Of a stretch of 64,000 bases of DNA, positions 28,604 to 39,500 are shown one piece after another (positions within the stretch are counted from its first letter, which is position 1; the number at the start of each line of letters is the position of its first letter). Source of the stretch: Leishmania donovani (lineage: Eukaryota > Euglenozoa > Kinetoplastea > Trypanosomatida > Trypanosomatidae); assembly GCF_000227135.1 (NCBI RefSeq), contig NC_018263.1:797601-861600 (forward strand). Direction: 5' to 3'. Under the pieces are notes generated by a model that did no database searches, had not been told where the DNA came from, and saw nothing but the letters and a program-made list of their open reading frames with translations. Position numbers and translations under genes: made by a program.

Positions 28604-30124
28604 ATGCTCGGCGCACAGTCTGCTCCTTCGTTCCTGCCGGCGTCGGCGCTGTCGTCGTCAGCGCCGCAGTGCCCGCCGCCTCAGCAGCTGATTGAGCGCA
28701 GGCCACACGACACACTTGTGCAGCATTCCCCGTACGGGCCGTCACGGAACACCACCTACGGGTGGGGCAATCCCTTCCGACCCCCCATGACCGCCACCGT
28801 TCCTAGCCACCCGTGCATCCACATCGGGATCAGCTCGCTGAACGGCGTGCCGACTGTCGGGCAATCGGACAGGTCGATGCGCAGCCTGCTGACTCAGTAC
28901 CGCAAGAAGTTCAACTGCTTGGAGCACTGCTACCCTTACCATAAGGTAGGAGACGAGGGGACATGGAAGACGTGGGCGGACATGGTAAGGAACAGCAATG
29001 CCGCCGACGGCGGCCGCATCCATTCACTCAAAACGGTATCGGCGCCCCCACTACACACCGTTGAAGGCGCCGCTGCCGCTGATGTCGCCTCCGCGGGAGC
29101 GACGCCGTTGTGCCCTCTCACCGTCAACGCCAACCGCTTCTTGTACACCATCAAGGCGAACAACCTCCTCACTCACGTCAAGCAGCTGCAGATGGACGAC
29201 GCGGATGTGCTGGCTCACGTGCAGGTTTTTTTCCAAGAGCGGTGCCCACTGCTGGAGCCGTTTTTGGGCCCCGTGCTGGTGCAGCTACCGCCGTCCTTTG
29301 GGTACTCACCTGAGAACGTGCAGCGACTCACTCGGCTGCATCAGCTACTTTCCCAAGAGGAGGTGCTGCTGCTAGAGACAAGGTCGGTGTCGCCTAAGGC
29401 TTTTTCGTCTTCAGGAACCTCCTCGACAACAGCGCCGTCCTCGAGTGCACCGCGGAGGCAGCGACGCCTCCGCGTCGCTGTGGAGTTCCGAAGTCGCTCG
29501 TGGTACCGCGACGAGACGTTCGCCCTCCTGCGCTCCTTTCGCTGGGCGCTTGTGGTGGCGCACCACCACGATGACCCGACGTACTCGCAAGTGGTCGACA
29601 CCGGTGCGGGTTTCCTCTACGTCCGTCTACACGGGCCGCTCGGGCGCAACGTGGGCGACTATGGCCCTTTGGCGATGCGGCTGTGGGCAGAGAAGATGGT
29701 GCAGTACCTCCGTTCGGAAAGGAGCCCTGCCGAAGGCAGCCCGACGAGTGCATTACCAGACGAAACGACGCGTGAGGTGTTTATTTTCCTGAACAACAGC
29801 GACTCCAATGTAGGCGGCACGACGAGCTCGGTCGTGGACGCGACATGCCTTGCTGAGCAGATGCGAAACCTACTCCAGTGCAAATCCTCGCGGCCACCTC
29901 CCGCCGAAACTGCGGCTGCTTCACCATCTCCTCGTGTGAGCGCCGATCCGCAGCTAGTCATGGCGTGCGTTGAAGCGAAAACTCCGATGGCGGTGCCCGA
30001 AGACGACTGTCGCGCTTCTTGTGCTCAGCACGTGCAGGACGAGGCGGACACTCCACCGCCCAAGCGACAGTGCACGGCGCAGCGAAGCAGCGGCACGCGC
30101 GAAGACGAGGTCGTGATCGATTAA
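28604..30124 (+). CDS. DUF72 (YecE-like) TIM-barrel protein
   Basis: 506 residues. From residue about 70 it follows the DUF72/YecE pattern: IHIGISSLNG (first strand), a His/Tyr-bearing segment KKFNCLEHCYPYHK, FLYTIKANNLLTH, LGPVLVQLPPSF, VAVEFRSRSWYRDE at about 291, FLYVRLHGPLG near 337, and VFIFLNNSDSNVGGTT. The family is widespread in bacteria and archaea; its biochemical role is unresolved, so I give none. Compared with bacterial members (about 250-300 residues) it has a disordered N-terminus, an insert after the first helix, a Ser-rich insert near 260-290, and a C-terminal Lys/Arg/Asp-rich tail with a possible basic nuclear-type cluster (PPKRQ). Some of the usual Trp-Tyr motif after the first strand is altered. 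Confidence 0.88.
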   Translation: MLGAQSAPSFLPASALSSSAPQCPPPQQLIERRPHDTLVQHSPYGPSRNTTYGWGNPFRPPMTATVPSHPCIHIGISSLNGVPTVGQSDRSMRSLLTQYRKKFNCLEHCYPYHKVGDEGTWKTWADMVRNSNAADGGRIHSLKTVSAPPLHTVEGAAAADVASAGATPLCPLTVNANRFLYTIKANNLLTHVKQLQMDDADVLAHVQVFFQERCPLLEPFLGPVLVQLPPSFGYSPENVQRLTRLHQLLSQEEVLLLETRSVSPKAFSSSGTSSTTAPSSSAPRRQRRLRVAVEFRSRSWYRDETFALLRSFRWALVVAHHHDDPTYSQVVDTGAGFLYVRLHGPLGRNVGDYGPLAMRLWAEKMVQYLRSERSPAEGSPTSALPDETTREVFIFLNNSDSNVGGTTSSVVDATCLAEQMRNLLQCKSSRPPPAETAAASPSPRVSADPQLVMACVEAKTPMAVPEDDCRASCAQHVQDEADTPPPKRQCTAQRSSGTREDEVVID

Positions 30125-31523
30125 CGCTGCCGTGAGAGAGGGGCATGTGGGCCTCGTTACAGCGCCGTTTTCAGCGCCAAGAGGAATGAGCGAGGCTCAA
30201 ACCTTTTTTTCCCTCCGGCACACCATCACAGCTTTCCCTCCTGTGCCATCTCTATGCCTATCGCCCTCGGTCGTGTGCGTGTGCATCCTTTCAAAACTTC
30301 CTGCGTCACTGTTACACTTACACACACCCGCACACGGCGACATCCACTCAAGCCCACACCCGAGAAGAGGAACAACGCCAAAAAAGGCAGGGGGTAGGTG
30401 AGGCGATGCGGAAGCGCAGAGCCTTGGGCATTCGGAGCGCACCGCAATCAACAGAAGTCGTGTGGCGAAACAAAGAGAGACAGCAGGCTTGAGCTGGAGC
30501 TCTCGCTTGCCTAGCCTTCTTTCTCTCCATATCCCTTCTCGATGCTGCGCAGCCGGCGGCAATACAGAGGGCACGCGTGCTTGTGTCTCTTCACTCGGGG
30601 CTTGTGTTTGCGCGCACGACGTGGAGCAGCGGAAGCCGCGTCTCTCTCCCTCCCTTGCTGGCCCTCTGCTACTCTGCATAAAGCCCTCATCTCTGTATCC
30701 TGCCTATCCAACTACGATTTGCATCTTCTCGGCTTTCGCGTCTTTCCTTTCTCGGCTTCCGCCTTCTGCATGCGTGTACGTGTGCGTGTCTACGCACACA
30801 TCACGGCGTTGGCCAAGGACTTACTCGACTGCCTGCGCATGCGCGACTTCGTAAGGCAACTCTAAAAGAAAAACATCGAAAAGAGGGAAAACAGACCACA
30901 TCAGCAACCTCTCTCTGTTTCACAAGGGCTAGCATACAAGAGCTTCAGGCACTCGTGGTACGCCGCGTATGCTTTTACAGGGACCACACACACAAACCGC
31001 TGCCTATCTCTACCCCTCCGCCCCAACTTCTCGTTTCTTTCTCTGTCGTGTCTGCGTGTTTCGTTCCGCGCGCCTCGCCTCCGCTGTTTTCGCGTCTGTG
31101 TTCAACAGCACGTGTGTACAAGAGCACGCAAGCAGAACACGTCAACTTGCATCTTCTCTTGTGGGTAAGTCAATACAGCCGACGCCCTCCCTCGCCCTCT
31201 CCCTTTGCCCGCTCTTGTTTTCCTGTCAGTGTGTTTGCTTGTGTGTGTGTGTGTGTGCTTTCTCCCACGCCCACACTGTGACGCATGTCCGCTTGTGTGT
31301 GTGCGTGATTTCTCTTTTAGCTGTTCGTCGTTGCTCACCGTAGAGCACGCTTCACTTGGCACTGTCCGCCACACTGGGCCTCCGTCCGACGTGTAAGATC
31401 ATATACAGGCGCGTCTACTGGTCTGCATCCGGCGGTACAGCCCATTAAAGCTCGTTTTCTCCCTCCACTGGAAACTCACCTTCTCTCTCTCTCACGCAAC
31501 ATTTCTTTCTTTTTCGCTTGAGA
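30125..31523. other. 1.4-kb spacer, DUF72 gene to TPR gene
   Basis: No gene seen. Pyrimidine-rich throughout, with (GT)n at 31241-31257 and C/T-rich tracts at 31455-31520. ACGGCGGTACAG near 31440 is a plausible acceptor for the TPR gene. Confidence 0.55.
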
Positions 31524-32516
31524 ATGACCGAAAAGCCCGCGAAGGAGCCGCCGCTGCCGCGAGACTTGAAGGCGCAGTTTGACGTGCTCGCTGGCACTCG
31601 GTGGGACAGCGTTGGCGACGATGCTGACGCCGCCGAACACCTCTCGCAGCTCCGCCACGACTGGAAGACGCTGGGCAATGCTTGCTACGGCAAAGGGTAC
31701 TTTTTGGCCGCAATCCGGTGCTACTCGCGGCTGCTGGAAGTGCCCGGCGGCGACACGGCACAGATCCGCAGCAATCGCAGCGCCGCTTACTTGCAGTCGC
31801 CCATGCTGGTAGGTCCTTCGTTGGCGCTCAAGGACGCCGAGAAGGCCGTGGAGCTGGAGCCGAAGTGGTTCAAGGCCCACCTCCGCGTCGGCGACGCGCA
31901 TCGGAAGCGCGGCCACTTCGCCGAGGCAGAGGCTGCGTACCGTGAGGCGTTGGCCCTGCAGCCGGAGTGCGCCACCGCGCTAGCGGGGCTTCGTGCTCTG
32001 CAGGTAGAGTCAGCGGATTTGCCTGCAGCAGCGGCCACATTTCCGCGCGGTCACGCGGAGCGCGCGCCGTACCACAATGCGTCGCCGTCATCGAAGCCGA
32101 TTTCGTCCAGAACTACCGCCCACGCGGCTGCAGCGGCGCAAGCGAAGGAAGAGGAGCTGCAGCTGACACAGGAGCAGCTCGTTCACAAGTGGAAGGCGGA
32201 CATCAGCACACGTGAGGGTCGAACGGGCTGTCGACCGCGACAGGCGTCGCTCTCGCAAGCCGACAGGCAGCAGGGTGCCGCCGTTAAGCAGGCGTTGCTG
32301 GCTCGCTTCCGCGCTAAGCTCGAGTCCAACGGTGAGTTCAGCGCAACCCTTCGCGATCGGTGCGAGGAGGCCATGCTGCGCGGCGAGGGGGTCAACTACC
32401 GCGATGCAGACAAACTCCGCAACACCTACTCACACGCCACGAACGGCATCGGGCTGGGCATCTCATCCGACGCATACAAGGAGTACACAGGGCGTGTGGA
32501 TCACCGCATGTGGTGA
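31524..32516 (+). CDS. TPR-domain protein
   Basis: 330 residues from ATG 31524. Residues about 45-160 form a block of three tetratricopeptide repeats (LGNACYGKGYFLAAIRCYSR; RSNRSAAYLQ; VGDAHRKRGHFAEAEAAYRE), arranged like the TPR clamps of HSP70/HSP90 co-chaperones. A Gln/Ala-rich linker follows, then a conserved-looking C-terminal segment (about 255-330) with NYRDADKLRNTYSHATNG and ending DHRMW. That tail does not match a domain I know. A scaffold or co-chaperone role is inferred only from the repeats. Confidence 0.88.
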   Translation: MTEKPAKEPPLPRDLKAQFDVLAGTRWDSVGDDADAAEHLSQLRHDWKTLGNACYGKGYFLAAIRCYSRLLEVPGGDTAQIRSNRSAAYLQSPMLVGPSLALKDAEKAVELEPKWFKAHLRVGDAHRKRGHFAEAEAAYREALALQPECATALAGLRALQVESADLPAAAATFPRGHAERAPYHNASPSSKPISSRTTAHAAAAAQAKEEELQLTQEQLVHKWKADISTREGRTGCRPRQASLSQADRQQGAAVKQALLARFRAKLESNGEFSATLRDRCEEAMLRGEGVNYRDADKLRNTYSHATNGIGLGISSDAYKEYTGRVDHRMW

Positions 32517-33530
32517 TGGAGCAACACATACACAGAGAGCTGAGGGAGAGTAAGGAGGAGAGGTAGATGTATGGGGAGAGGCTGCGCAACAGGAAAAGCG
32601 TCGAGACACGATCTTCTCGTACATACGCACACAAGCAAAAAAAAAGAGAACACTCGATCTGCACACCCATCCTCATCCCCCCTCCCTCCCTCTTCCTCTC
32701 GCTCTCCTCCTCCCTCTTCGTGGGTGAGTGTGTGTGGATCGGCCGTGATGAGTGCGGGGATCTTCTTTCTTTTCTTACTGTTATTTTCGCTCGACCACGG
32801 AGGTGTGTGTGTGTGTGCATACAGGTGAGCGTGTGCCTTCTCCCTTTTTTCTCCTACTTATTTTGCCTTTTCGTCTTTTTCCGGTAGTACTGGAACCCCT
32901 GGCCTTCTTTTTCGTTTCCTTATTGCCCTCCATCATACTCCCTTTCTTTGACCGCTTTTCGCCGCTGTGCCGACACTGGAGCGTTTTGTTGTCGTTGTTG
33001 CTTGCGTTGTTGCACTTGTCGTTTCTCATGTCTTTTCTTTTGATTGCTCGTTCACCCTCCCACCTCCCCCATCGCCCTCTTCGGCTGATGTCGTTGTGAA
33101 GCATCAGTGGCCCCCATTACACGCGTTGTTGCAGATGCTTATGCGCGTGCATGGCACGTCTCTCGGTGGGTGTGTGGATGTTTATGCACGCGTCTTGGAG
33201 ACCTTCAGGGCTATCTACGGGCACCAGACCTTCTTCTACTCCACGTGCACTTCGCCTACGTGTGTATTTTCTTTTCGCTTCTCCGACCCATGCCTTTTTT
33301 CTGCTCGTCTGCACCGCACCTCCCCTCACCTCCCTTGGCACGTCCGCGGTGCTGAGAAGTACGGTGGTTGCTTGGTTTCTTTTTTGTTGTTGCTTCGTCG
33401 TCGTCGTGTTCTCGCTTTGGCTCTCTCCTTTCCCGCGGGTTCACGGAGAAGCTGCCCGACCTCGCAGAAGCAGAAACGCTCCATCACTGGAGCGATACTA
33501 TGCCCGCAGTGGAAAAACGATGTAAACAAG

Positions 33531-33555
33531 CACACACACACACACACACACACAC
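33531..33555. repeat. (CA)n microsatellite
   Basis: Twelve uninterrupted CA units in non-coding sequence. Confidence 0.9.
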
Positions 33556-35270
33556 CGATTGAAACTCTTTCTTGCGTTCGTACGAAAAGAAGTGACAAAA
33601 AAAGGGATAGACGCTCACATCCAACCCCACCACCGCCGTTGCGCCGTTTGACCATCTTCGACGCTCTCAATGCGTAACTGTGAGGACGCTTCTCCTCCCA
33701 ACCCACCCCTGCTCTTTTATAATCTCGACTCCCCTCTTCCTTCTTCGGCCCCTAAAGGCGAGAAGGCGATGCGGCTTTTCCGAGAAACACCGCCGATGGC
33801 GGTAATGAGCGACGAAGGCGTCTGGGACCATGATAACGCGACGGCTGTCTACCCGGTCTCTCCCTATCATGACTTTGCCGTGCTCATTCCGATCCGCGCC
33901 TTTACTCTTTGTGCTCCCCTTTTTCCTTCCTCAACACTCGCCTCTCCGTCACCCGCTTCCGCATACCCTCCTCCCTTCTCTCCTCCCCGGCAGTCCGTTG
34001 AAGCAGCCGCGCCGCCTTCACCCACGATGCCTCTCCTCTCCCCTTTCATCTCAAGCAGAGCGACACCCTCATCGTCTAGGCAGCAGCAGCAAGGAACGCG
34101 AACATATCCTTTTGGCCCTCTCCTTAGCTGCCGTGCGCTTCCAGTGCCGCTTACACCGGAGGCGGGAACACTCGCAACGAACGAACAACCTCCCACCTCC
34201 TCCAAAAACTAAAAGAAAAGCAAAGCAAGACGCCACCAGGTCCTCTCAACCGCAGCACACAGCACTTTCCTATTCGTGCCCCACCCTCACGGCCCTCTCC
34301 TCTCTCCTCTGTTTGCTGCTGCGACCTTTGCTCTCTGCGACTGTGCAAGTGGAAGGAGACAACGCGGGCATGTCGTTGTGTGTCTGTGTCCAGGTGCGTG
34401 TGCAAGCGTATATGGCCCCAATCAGGGCCTTTTTCCAGGAAAGGAGGAGGCCTTCTCTTCCATTTCCAGTGTATATGTTTTTTCTATTTTCTTTTTTTTT
34501 TCCGAGTGCTCATTCTCTTCTGCATGTGACCCCACCAACACCCTCCCACCCTCCTTCTTTAGGGTATTTCCTCTTGGACTCTCTCTCTCACTCGTGTTTT
34601 GCTTTTATCTTTCTGCCACTTAGGTTTTGGGGTGTAACTTGCCCTGCATTTTCCTGCCCGTCAGGGGGAGGGCGTATCAGTGCGCACTCCTTTGCTTTAT
34701 TTGGGTGTCGGTGTGCCGCCTCGACGCTTCCCTCATTCTTTCCGCCTTTTTTCTTTTCTTCCTTTCTTCGTTGTCTTCTTCGCGGATAGACTTGTTTCTC
34801 TTCTTGTCAGCACACGTCTTGAGTCACCCTCCCCCCTCCTCCTCACCCTTCCCTCTGCCCCCCCTCCGCCCCGCCGAGCTGCTTTGGTTTTCTTCAGCTG
34901 TCACCAGCGTGTCTTTCCCTATCATGCAGCTCTCTCTCGCTCTCTTCACGTTGCGCTGCTGCCCTCTTGCAACCGGCCATTTTTCCTTTTCATTTTGAAC
35001 TGGCCTCTTTCTGTCGTCGATCCAACCCCCTTGCCTTTTCACTTGCCTGTGGGTTTTGGTGGGGCGCATGGAGTGTGAGTGTCTTCGATTGCTATGATTC
35101 TCATTATTGTGGTGCTGAGGCGTCCGCGTGCGTGTCGCTCCTAGTGGGCCTTTATTTCCGCTTCTCTCTTCCTCCCCCCTGAAGATGGAGCACGCATCAA
35201 CGCGTGATATCACACAGATCGGCACCCACCCCTCTCTCTACACACACACACACACTGTTTGTGTGGGGAG

Positions 35271-35760
35271 GCCATGCAGCAGCCCCTCTATCCCCTGGCA
35301 AATGCGGAACCACTTCTGCTGGTGACAGGGTCAAGCACCCTACGACGTAGGGGTAGTTCAGCGCGACCTATCGCTGCTGATGTCGGCGGTTAGGCCCTGG
35401 ATGGCGTCGCGTCGGAGGGACCTGCGACATTGGACACGCTTGCGCCATCCACATGATGGAGCAGGGTGTCCGCGTGACTCGAGTGTCTCCCACCCGGCCT
35501 CTCACTGCCAGTTGGTGGGTGCGCCTGCGTGCCACTCCGAGAGGGGGCGCCCGGCGGCGACTGGCGAAGCGGGTGGGTGGGGCAGAGCTGGATGCAGGGG
35601 CCGTGCTCTCAGAAGATGACTGGGTCGGCGCACTGCTGTAATGCGCGTGTATCTGCCGCTTACTCGCACCACGCGGACGGGCCCTGCGACAGGCCAAATG
35701 GAGTGGCGTATAGCGAATTTTGCATGGTCGTATGGTCACGTAAAAACAAAACGAAAGCTG
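35271..35760 (+). mobile_element. Probable SIDER-type degenerate retroposon
   Basis: This roughly 490-base segment is GC-rich and free of simple repeats, unlike its pyrimidine-rich surroundings. Phrases such as CACATGATGGAGCAGGGTGT and GGTGGGTGGGGCAGAGCTGG agree with my memory of SIDER2 elements, the short extinct retroposons of about 0.5 kb that sit in Leishmania 3' untranslated regions and influence mRNA stability. An A-rich run (GTAAAAACAAAACGAAAG at about 35740) could be the degenerate tail. It begins just after a (CA)n/(TG)n element. I have no alignment, the ends are approximate and no target-site duplication was found. Confidence 0.5.
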
Positions 35761-36504
35761 TTCCGTTTCCACGGAGCATACCTCCTCCCTCCTTCGCTCT
35801 CCTCATCCTCCTCCTTCATTGGCGTTGGCAAATGTGTGGGTTTGCCCCTGCTGGCTTAGCTTCTCTGACTTTTCTCTCTCGCATCGCTCAGCATCATGGC
35901 ACGCGTAGGCTTGCGCGCACACGCACCAAAAGAAAAAGACTTGCAGTTCGTCGGTGCACTCAGCGAAGCTCGCAGGGAGCGAACTGAACAAGCCTCTGTC
36001 GGAATCGCACGAGTCGGGGTCAGCAGTCCTGAAGGGAGCGGAGGGGGGAGGGGGCAACGAAAGAAGCCTGCAACCAGTCAGAAGAGTTATGACGAAGACC
36101 GCCACGACAGACGGCTTTGGGTTGCTGCTGCCCCCACCCCTCCCCCTCCCTTCCTTCTTTGTATCTCTGCTTCCCTCATGGCGCTCTCTATTCTCGTTCT
36201 CCACTCACTGTTTCTGGTTCTATCCGTTTGCGTCACCGTGTGATGTGAGGTGGTCTCGGCGTGTACTACCCCTCTCCCGCGTGTTACATCCTAGTAGGGG
36301 TGTGGGTGGCGTGTACGCACGGCCATCATCTTGGTTGCTTGGCTTCTCTGCTGTCGTCGCCCCCTCCCTTCCTCGCATCATGATCGCTTTCATTTGGAGG
36401 TCTCAGTGCTACCTCTTCTCCGCTTTTCTTGGGATGGCCACTTCACTGCTCCCACCAACGGAGCCCACAGATCGACTCGAAAAAGGCTTGTGCTGAGCCG
36501 GAAA

Positions 36505-39500
36505 ATGCGTATCACCGCGGCGACAGCGACCGCCCCTGTCGGTGCCCCAGGCGCCAAAATCCGCAAGGGGAAGGCAAAAACCATCCGCGCCGTCGCCGCG
36601 GCAGGCGCTGTATGGCGCCCCCAATCGCAGCTCATCTTCACCTCCAACGCCACCTCTGTGAAGGCGACGCCGAACGGCGAACTTGGCGCCTCGACAACCG
36701 CAGGGGCCATCAGCACCAATGACAGCATCAACGGCTACACCGTCACCTCATCAGCGCTGGCGATAAAGACTGCAGGTACTGGAGTCGGTGGCAGCTGTGG
36801 GGTTGCCTCGGTGCTCCCCATACCCACCGCGCCATCCTCTGGTAGCGCGCAAGCACGTCCGCTGTCGTCGTCAGGGCGTGCTGGGCTGGAAAGCCAGATT
36901 TTGAGGAACGACACTCTCGAAGCTGTGAGGCGATCAGGCGCCGAGGGGTTTCCACCCTCGCGGGAGAAGGGCGTTGTCAGTTGCACGTTGCTAGCAGCCG
37001 AAAAGCGACGCCGTGTCGCGGACGCCGCCGCGACAAGCGAGCTCAGCACAGACGACCGAAATGCGTTCACCCCTGCTGAGGTGCCGCTCTGGGTGGCTGG
37101 CGGCGCTCCTCTCGATGCTTCCAAGGCTGCAGATACCGGTGGGGGCGCCAGCGCTGCTTCCTTCGAAGGAGCGATGGGCAACTCGCCCTTCGTGTCGAGC
37201 TCCTCCTCAGCTTCTTCCGACACAGGATGTGCGCAGCGGGCAAAGGCCTTGCACACAGACCAGCGGCCCTCAGCGACGCACCGGTGCGACAAGGGCGCTT
37301 TCGAGAAGCGGCCGCAGCTGCTCCTGTCGCTTGCGCAGGACAACCGGGGTTTCCTCAATCCTGGCTACTCGTGCAGCTCCTCAGTCTCGAGCAGTGAGGA
37401 CCGCGGCGCTGGCAGTGGGCGTGCAGGTAGCGACGGCAGCGCCGGTTCGGCAAGGCGCCAGGGTACCCCATCTGCGGCACCTTTCAGTCGAGCCGCACCA
37501 TCAGAGCAGCGCGGAAAAGCGTGCGGCGGCGCGCCTCCGCCGGCGTCCACTACCCTTCTGGGTTGCGGCAGGAATCGGGCCACCCTCGCTGTCTTCCCGC
37601 TGACCGCCGCGGAGGAGCAGTCAGCCCGGCAAGCGTACGACACCTACCGAGCACAGCAAGAGAAAGCGAGTTATCACAGAAATCACGCCAGCGCCACTAA
37701 GCACTGCTCTCAGCGCTCTGCTTCCGTGCCCCCATCCGCCCTGAGCACTTCCACGCCTGTAGGGAAGCGTGAGCTGCTGCGGCTACTTCGCGGGCTTTAT
37801 CACCGTGCACAGGCCATGATGGCATGTACCACAAAGACCGCCGCGCCGGCGTCCGCCCCGCCGCAGAGGAAGGCGGTGTCGCCAACGATCACCGTTAGCG
37901 CGGCAGACGTACTGCACGAGTTTCCTTCCACCAAATACCTGCTCAACGCAGCTGAGGCATGCTTTGGCAGCCGTCGTTTCCGAACTCTCATGGCTGCTGT
38001 GGTGGCAGACAGTGACGCCCTCGCCCCCATCGTAGTTCGAAACAACGACGGAGGAGCGCCCGCCGTGCCCACCGCTTCACGGTTACGGTTGTCGTCTTCG
38101 TCTCAAGGATTGACAGTGGAGGAGGCGCTCTCCTTCTTTAGGCACCTCAAGCATGAAATGGCCTCGGATGTGGCCAGGCAACGGGAGAGGAGGCAGGCAG
38201 AGCCGTCGGCGATGCCAGAAGCAGCGTCGGGGGACAAAGGGCGGAATCGCCCAGCGAAGGCGGCTCCATCACAGCCGCTACTTGACCTGCAGGGTTCGCA
38301 GAAGAGGCGTAGTATTTCTGCCCCCAGTTGTCAAGCTGCCTCCCAGATGTGCCGTCTCCCTTCTGCGCAGGCCGGTCGACGCAGCGGCCGACCTCCGCCG
38401 ACTCCTGTTGCGCGGATGGCGGCGAGGCGTGCCACGTCGGCGTCTTTCCTGCCGTCGTCTACCCCACCGTCGCCTTCCCCGCAGTTGTCTTCCTCACCGT
38501 CCAGGCCAGGGATTCCCGGGGCGGTGGCGTTGGCGGGGCCTCAGAAGCCAACTGGACGGCGTAAGGGCCCGCGCAGAAAAGTAGCGCTGCCGCGGCCGTC
38601 GCCGCATCTGCTCGGTAACAACTCGTGCGCGCCCGACGCAGCTTACAGGGATGACTTCATTCACACATATGTGCAGCGCAAGGCATTTGCTGAGATCGCC
38701 GGAGGCCAGGGCTGCCACCACAGCACCACCGTGACACTGGGGCAGCTGATAAAAGTGCTGCACTGGTTCGAGCTGGCGCTCAACCCCAGCGTCCTCGAGC
38801 GCCTGTGCGGCGTGCAGGCGCAGCCGGCGCGAGAATCGCCGGACATCTTCATCGACTTCAATACCTTTGTGAAGATCATCAACTCGGGCTTGCGTTGCCA
38901 GCGCTACAGTGGGGGCAGCGGCTCCTCTTCAGCACCCGCCTCCGCGTCGGCGGACAACGACGACGATCCGCAGTCCAACGCGTTTGTGCCGGTGTTGCCC
39001 CCAGAGGCGCCTGCACGGGCTTCTCCTGTGACGCTGCCTATTCCAGGCTTGACGGCGACCGACGGTGCATCGCTCAGCACGGGTAGCGGGTGTGCACCTT
39101 GCTCTAAAGCTGCCTCCTCCACCATCTCAGTGCGTGACAGTGGGGGCTCGAATCGGTCGCTACTGGTCCTCGCCCCAGTTTCTGCCGCGGCGCATTGCCG
39201 ATTGAGCAGCCTCAGCAGCATGTCGACTTCAACCGCTTCTTCGCCGGCAAGTGGCGGCAGCATGCACAGGCCATTTGTGGACACAGACGATGCGTACCCA
39301 TTGGTGGCTCATGACTCCGCCATCGCAGCGCTCTGCCGCAGTATTCGCCAGCGGCTGCGCCGAGAGCTGCGGCGGAGCGTGAGCGGTGGGTCTAACGCGA
39401 TGCTGCGACCCCGAGACAACCAAGGCAACCGCAACGGGACTGGCGATGGCGCGGCGCAAAAGGAAGGAAACGACCCGCAGTATTCTCCATCTAGCCGGAC

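Larger units (their letters stand above)
32517..36504. other. 4.0-kb gene-free spacer with a retroposon-like segment
   Basis: No supported gene. Features: (GT)n at about 32803-32818, (CA)n at 33531-33555, long C/T runs at 33710-34100 and 34700-34960, a (CA)n/(TG)n element at 35240-35265, the SIDER-like segment at 35271-35760, and further C/T-rich sequence to 36480. Open frames of up to 319 codons here are low-complexity shadows of pyrimidine tracts. Confidence 0.55.

Noticed and set aside
33670..34789. Two overlapping open frames of 180 and 319 codons
   Set aside because: Located in C/T-rich spacer; Pro/Ser/Leu/Phe low complexity and no conserved-looking segments.
36331..36504. N-terminal extension of the 1289-residue protein
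   Set aside because: Begins at TTG; no in-frame ATG before 36505.
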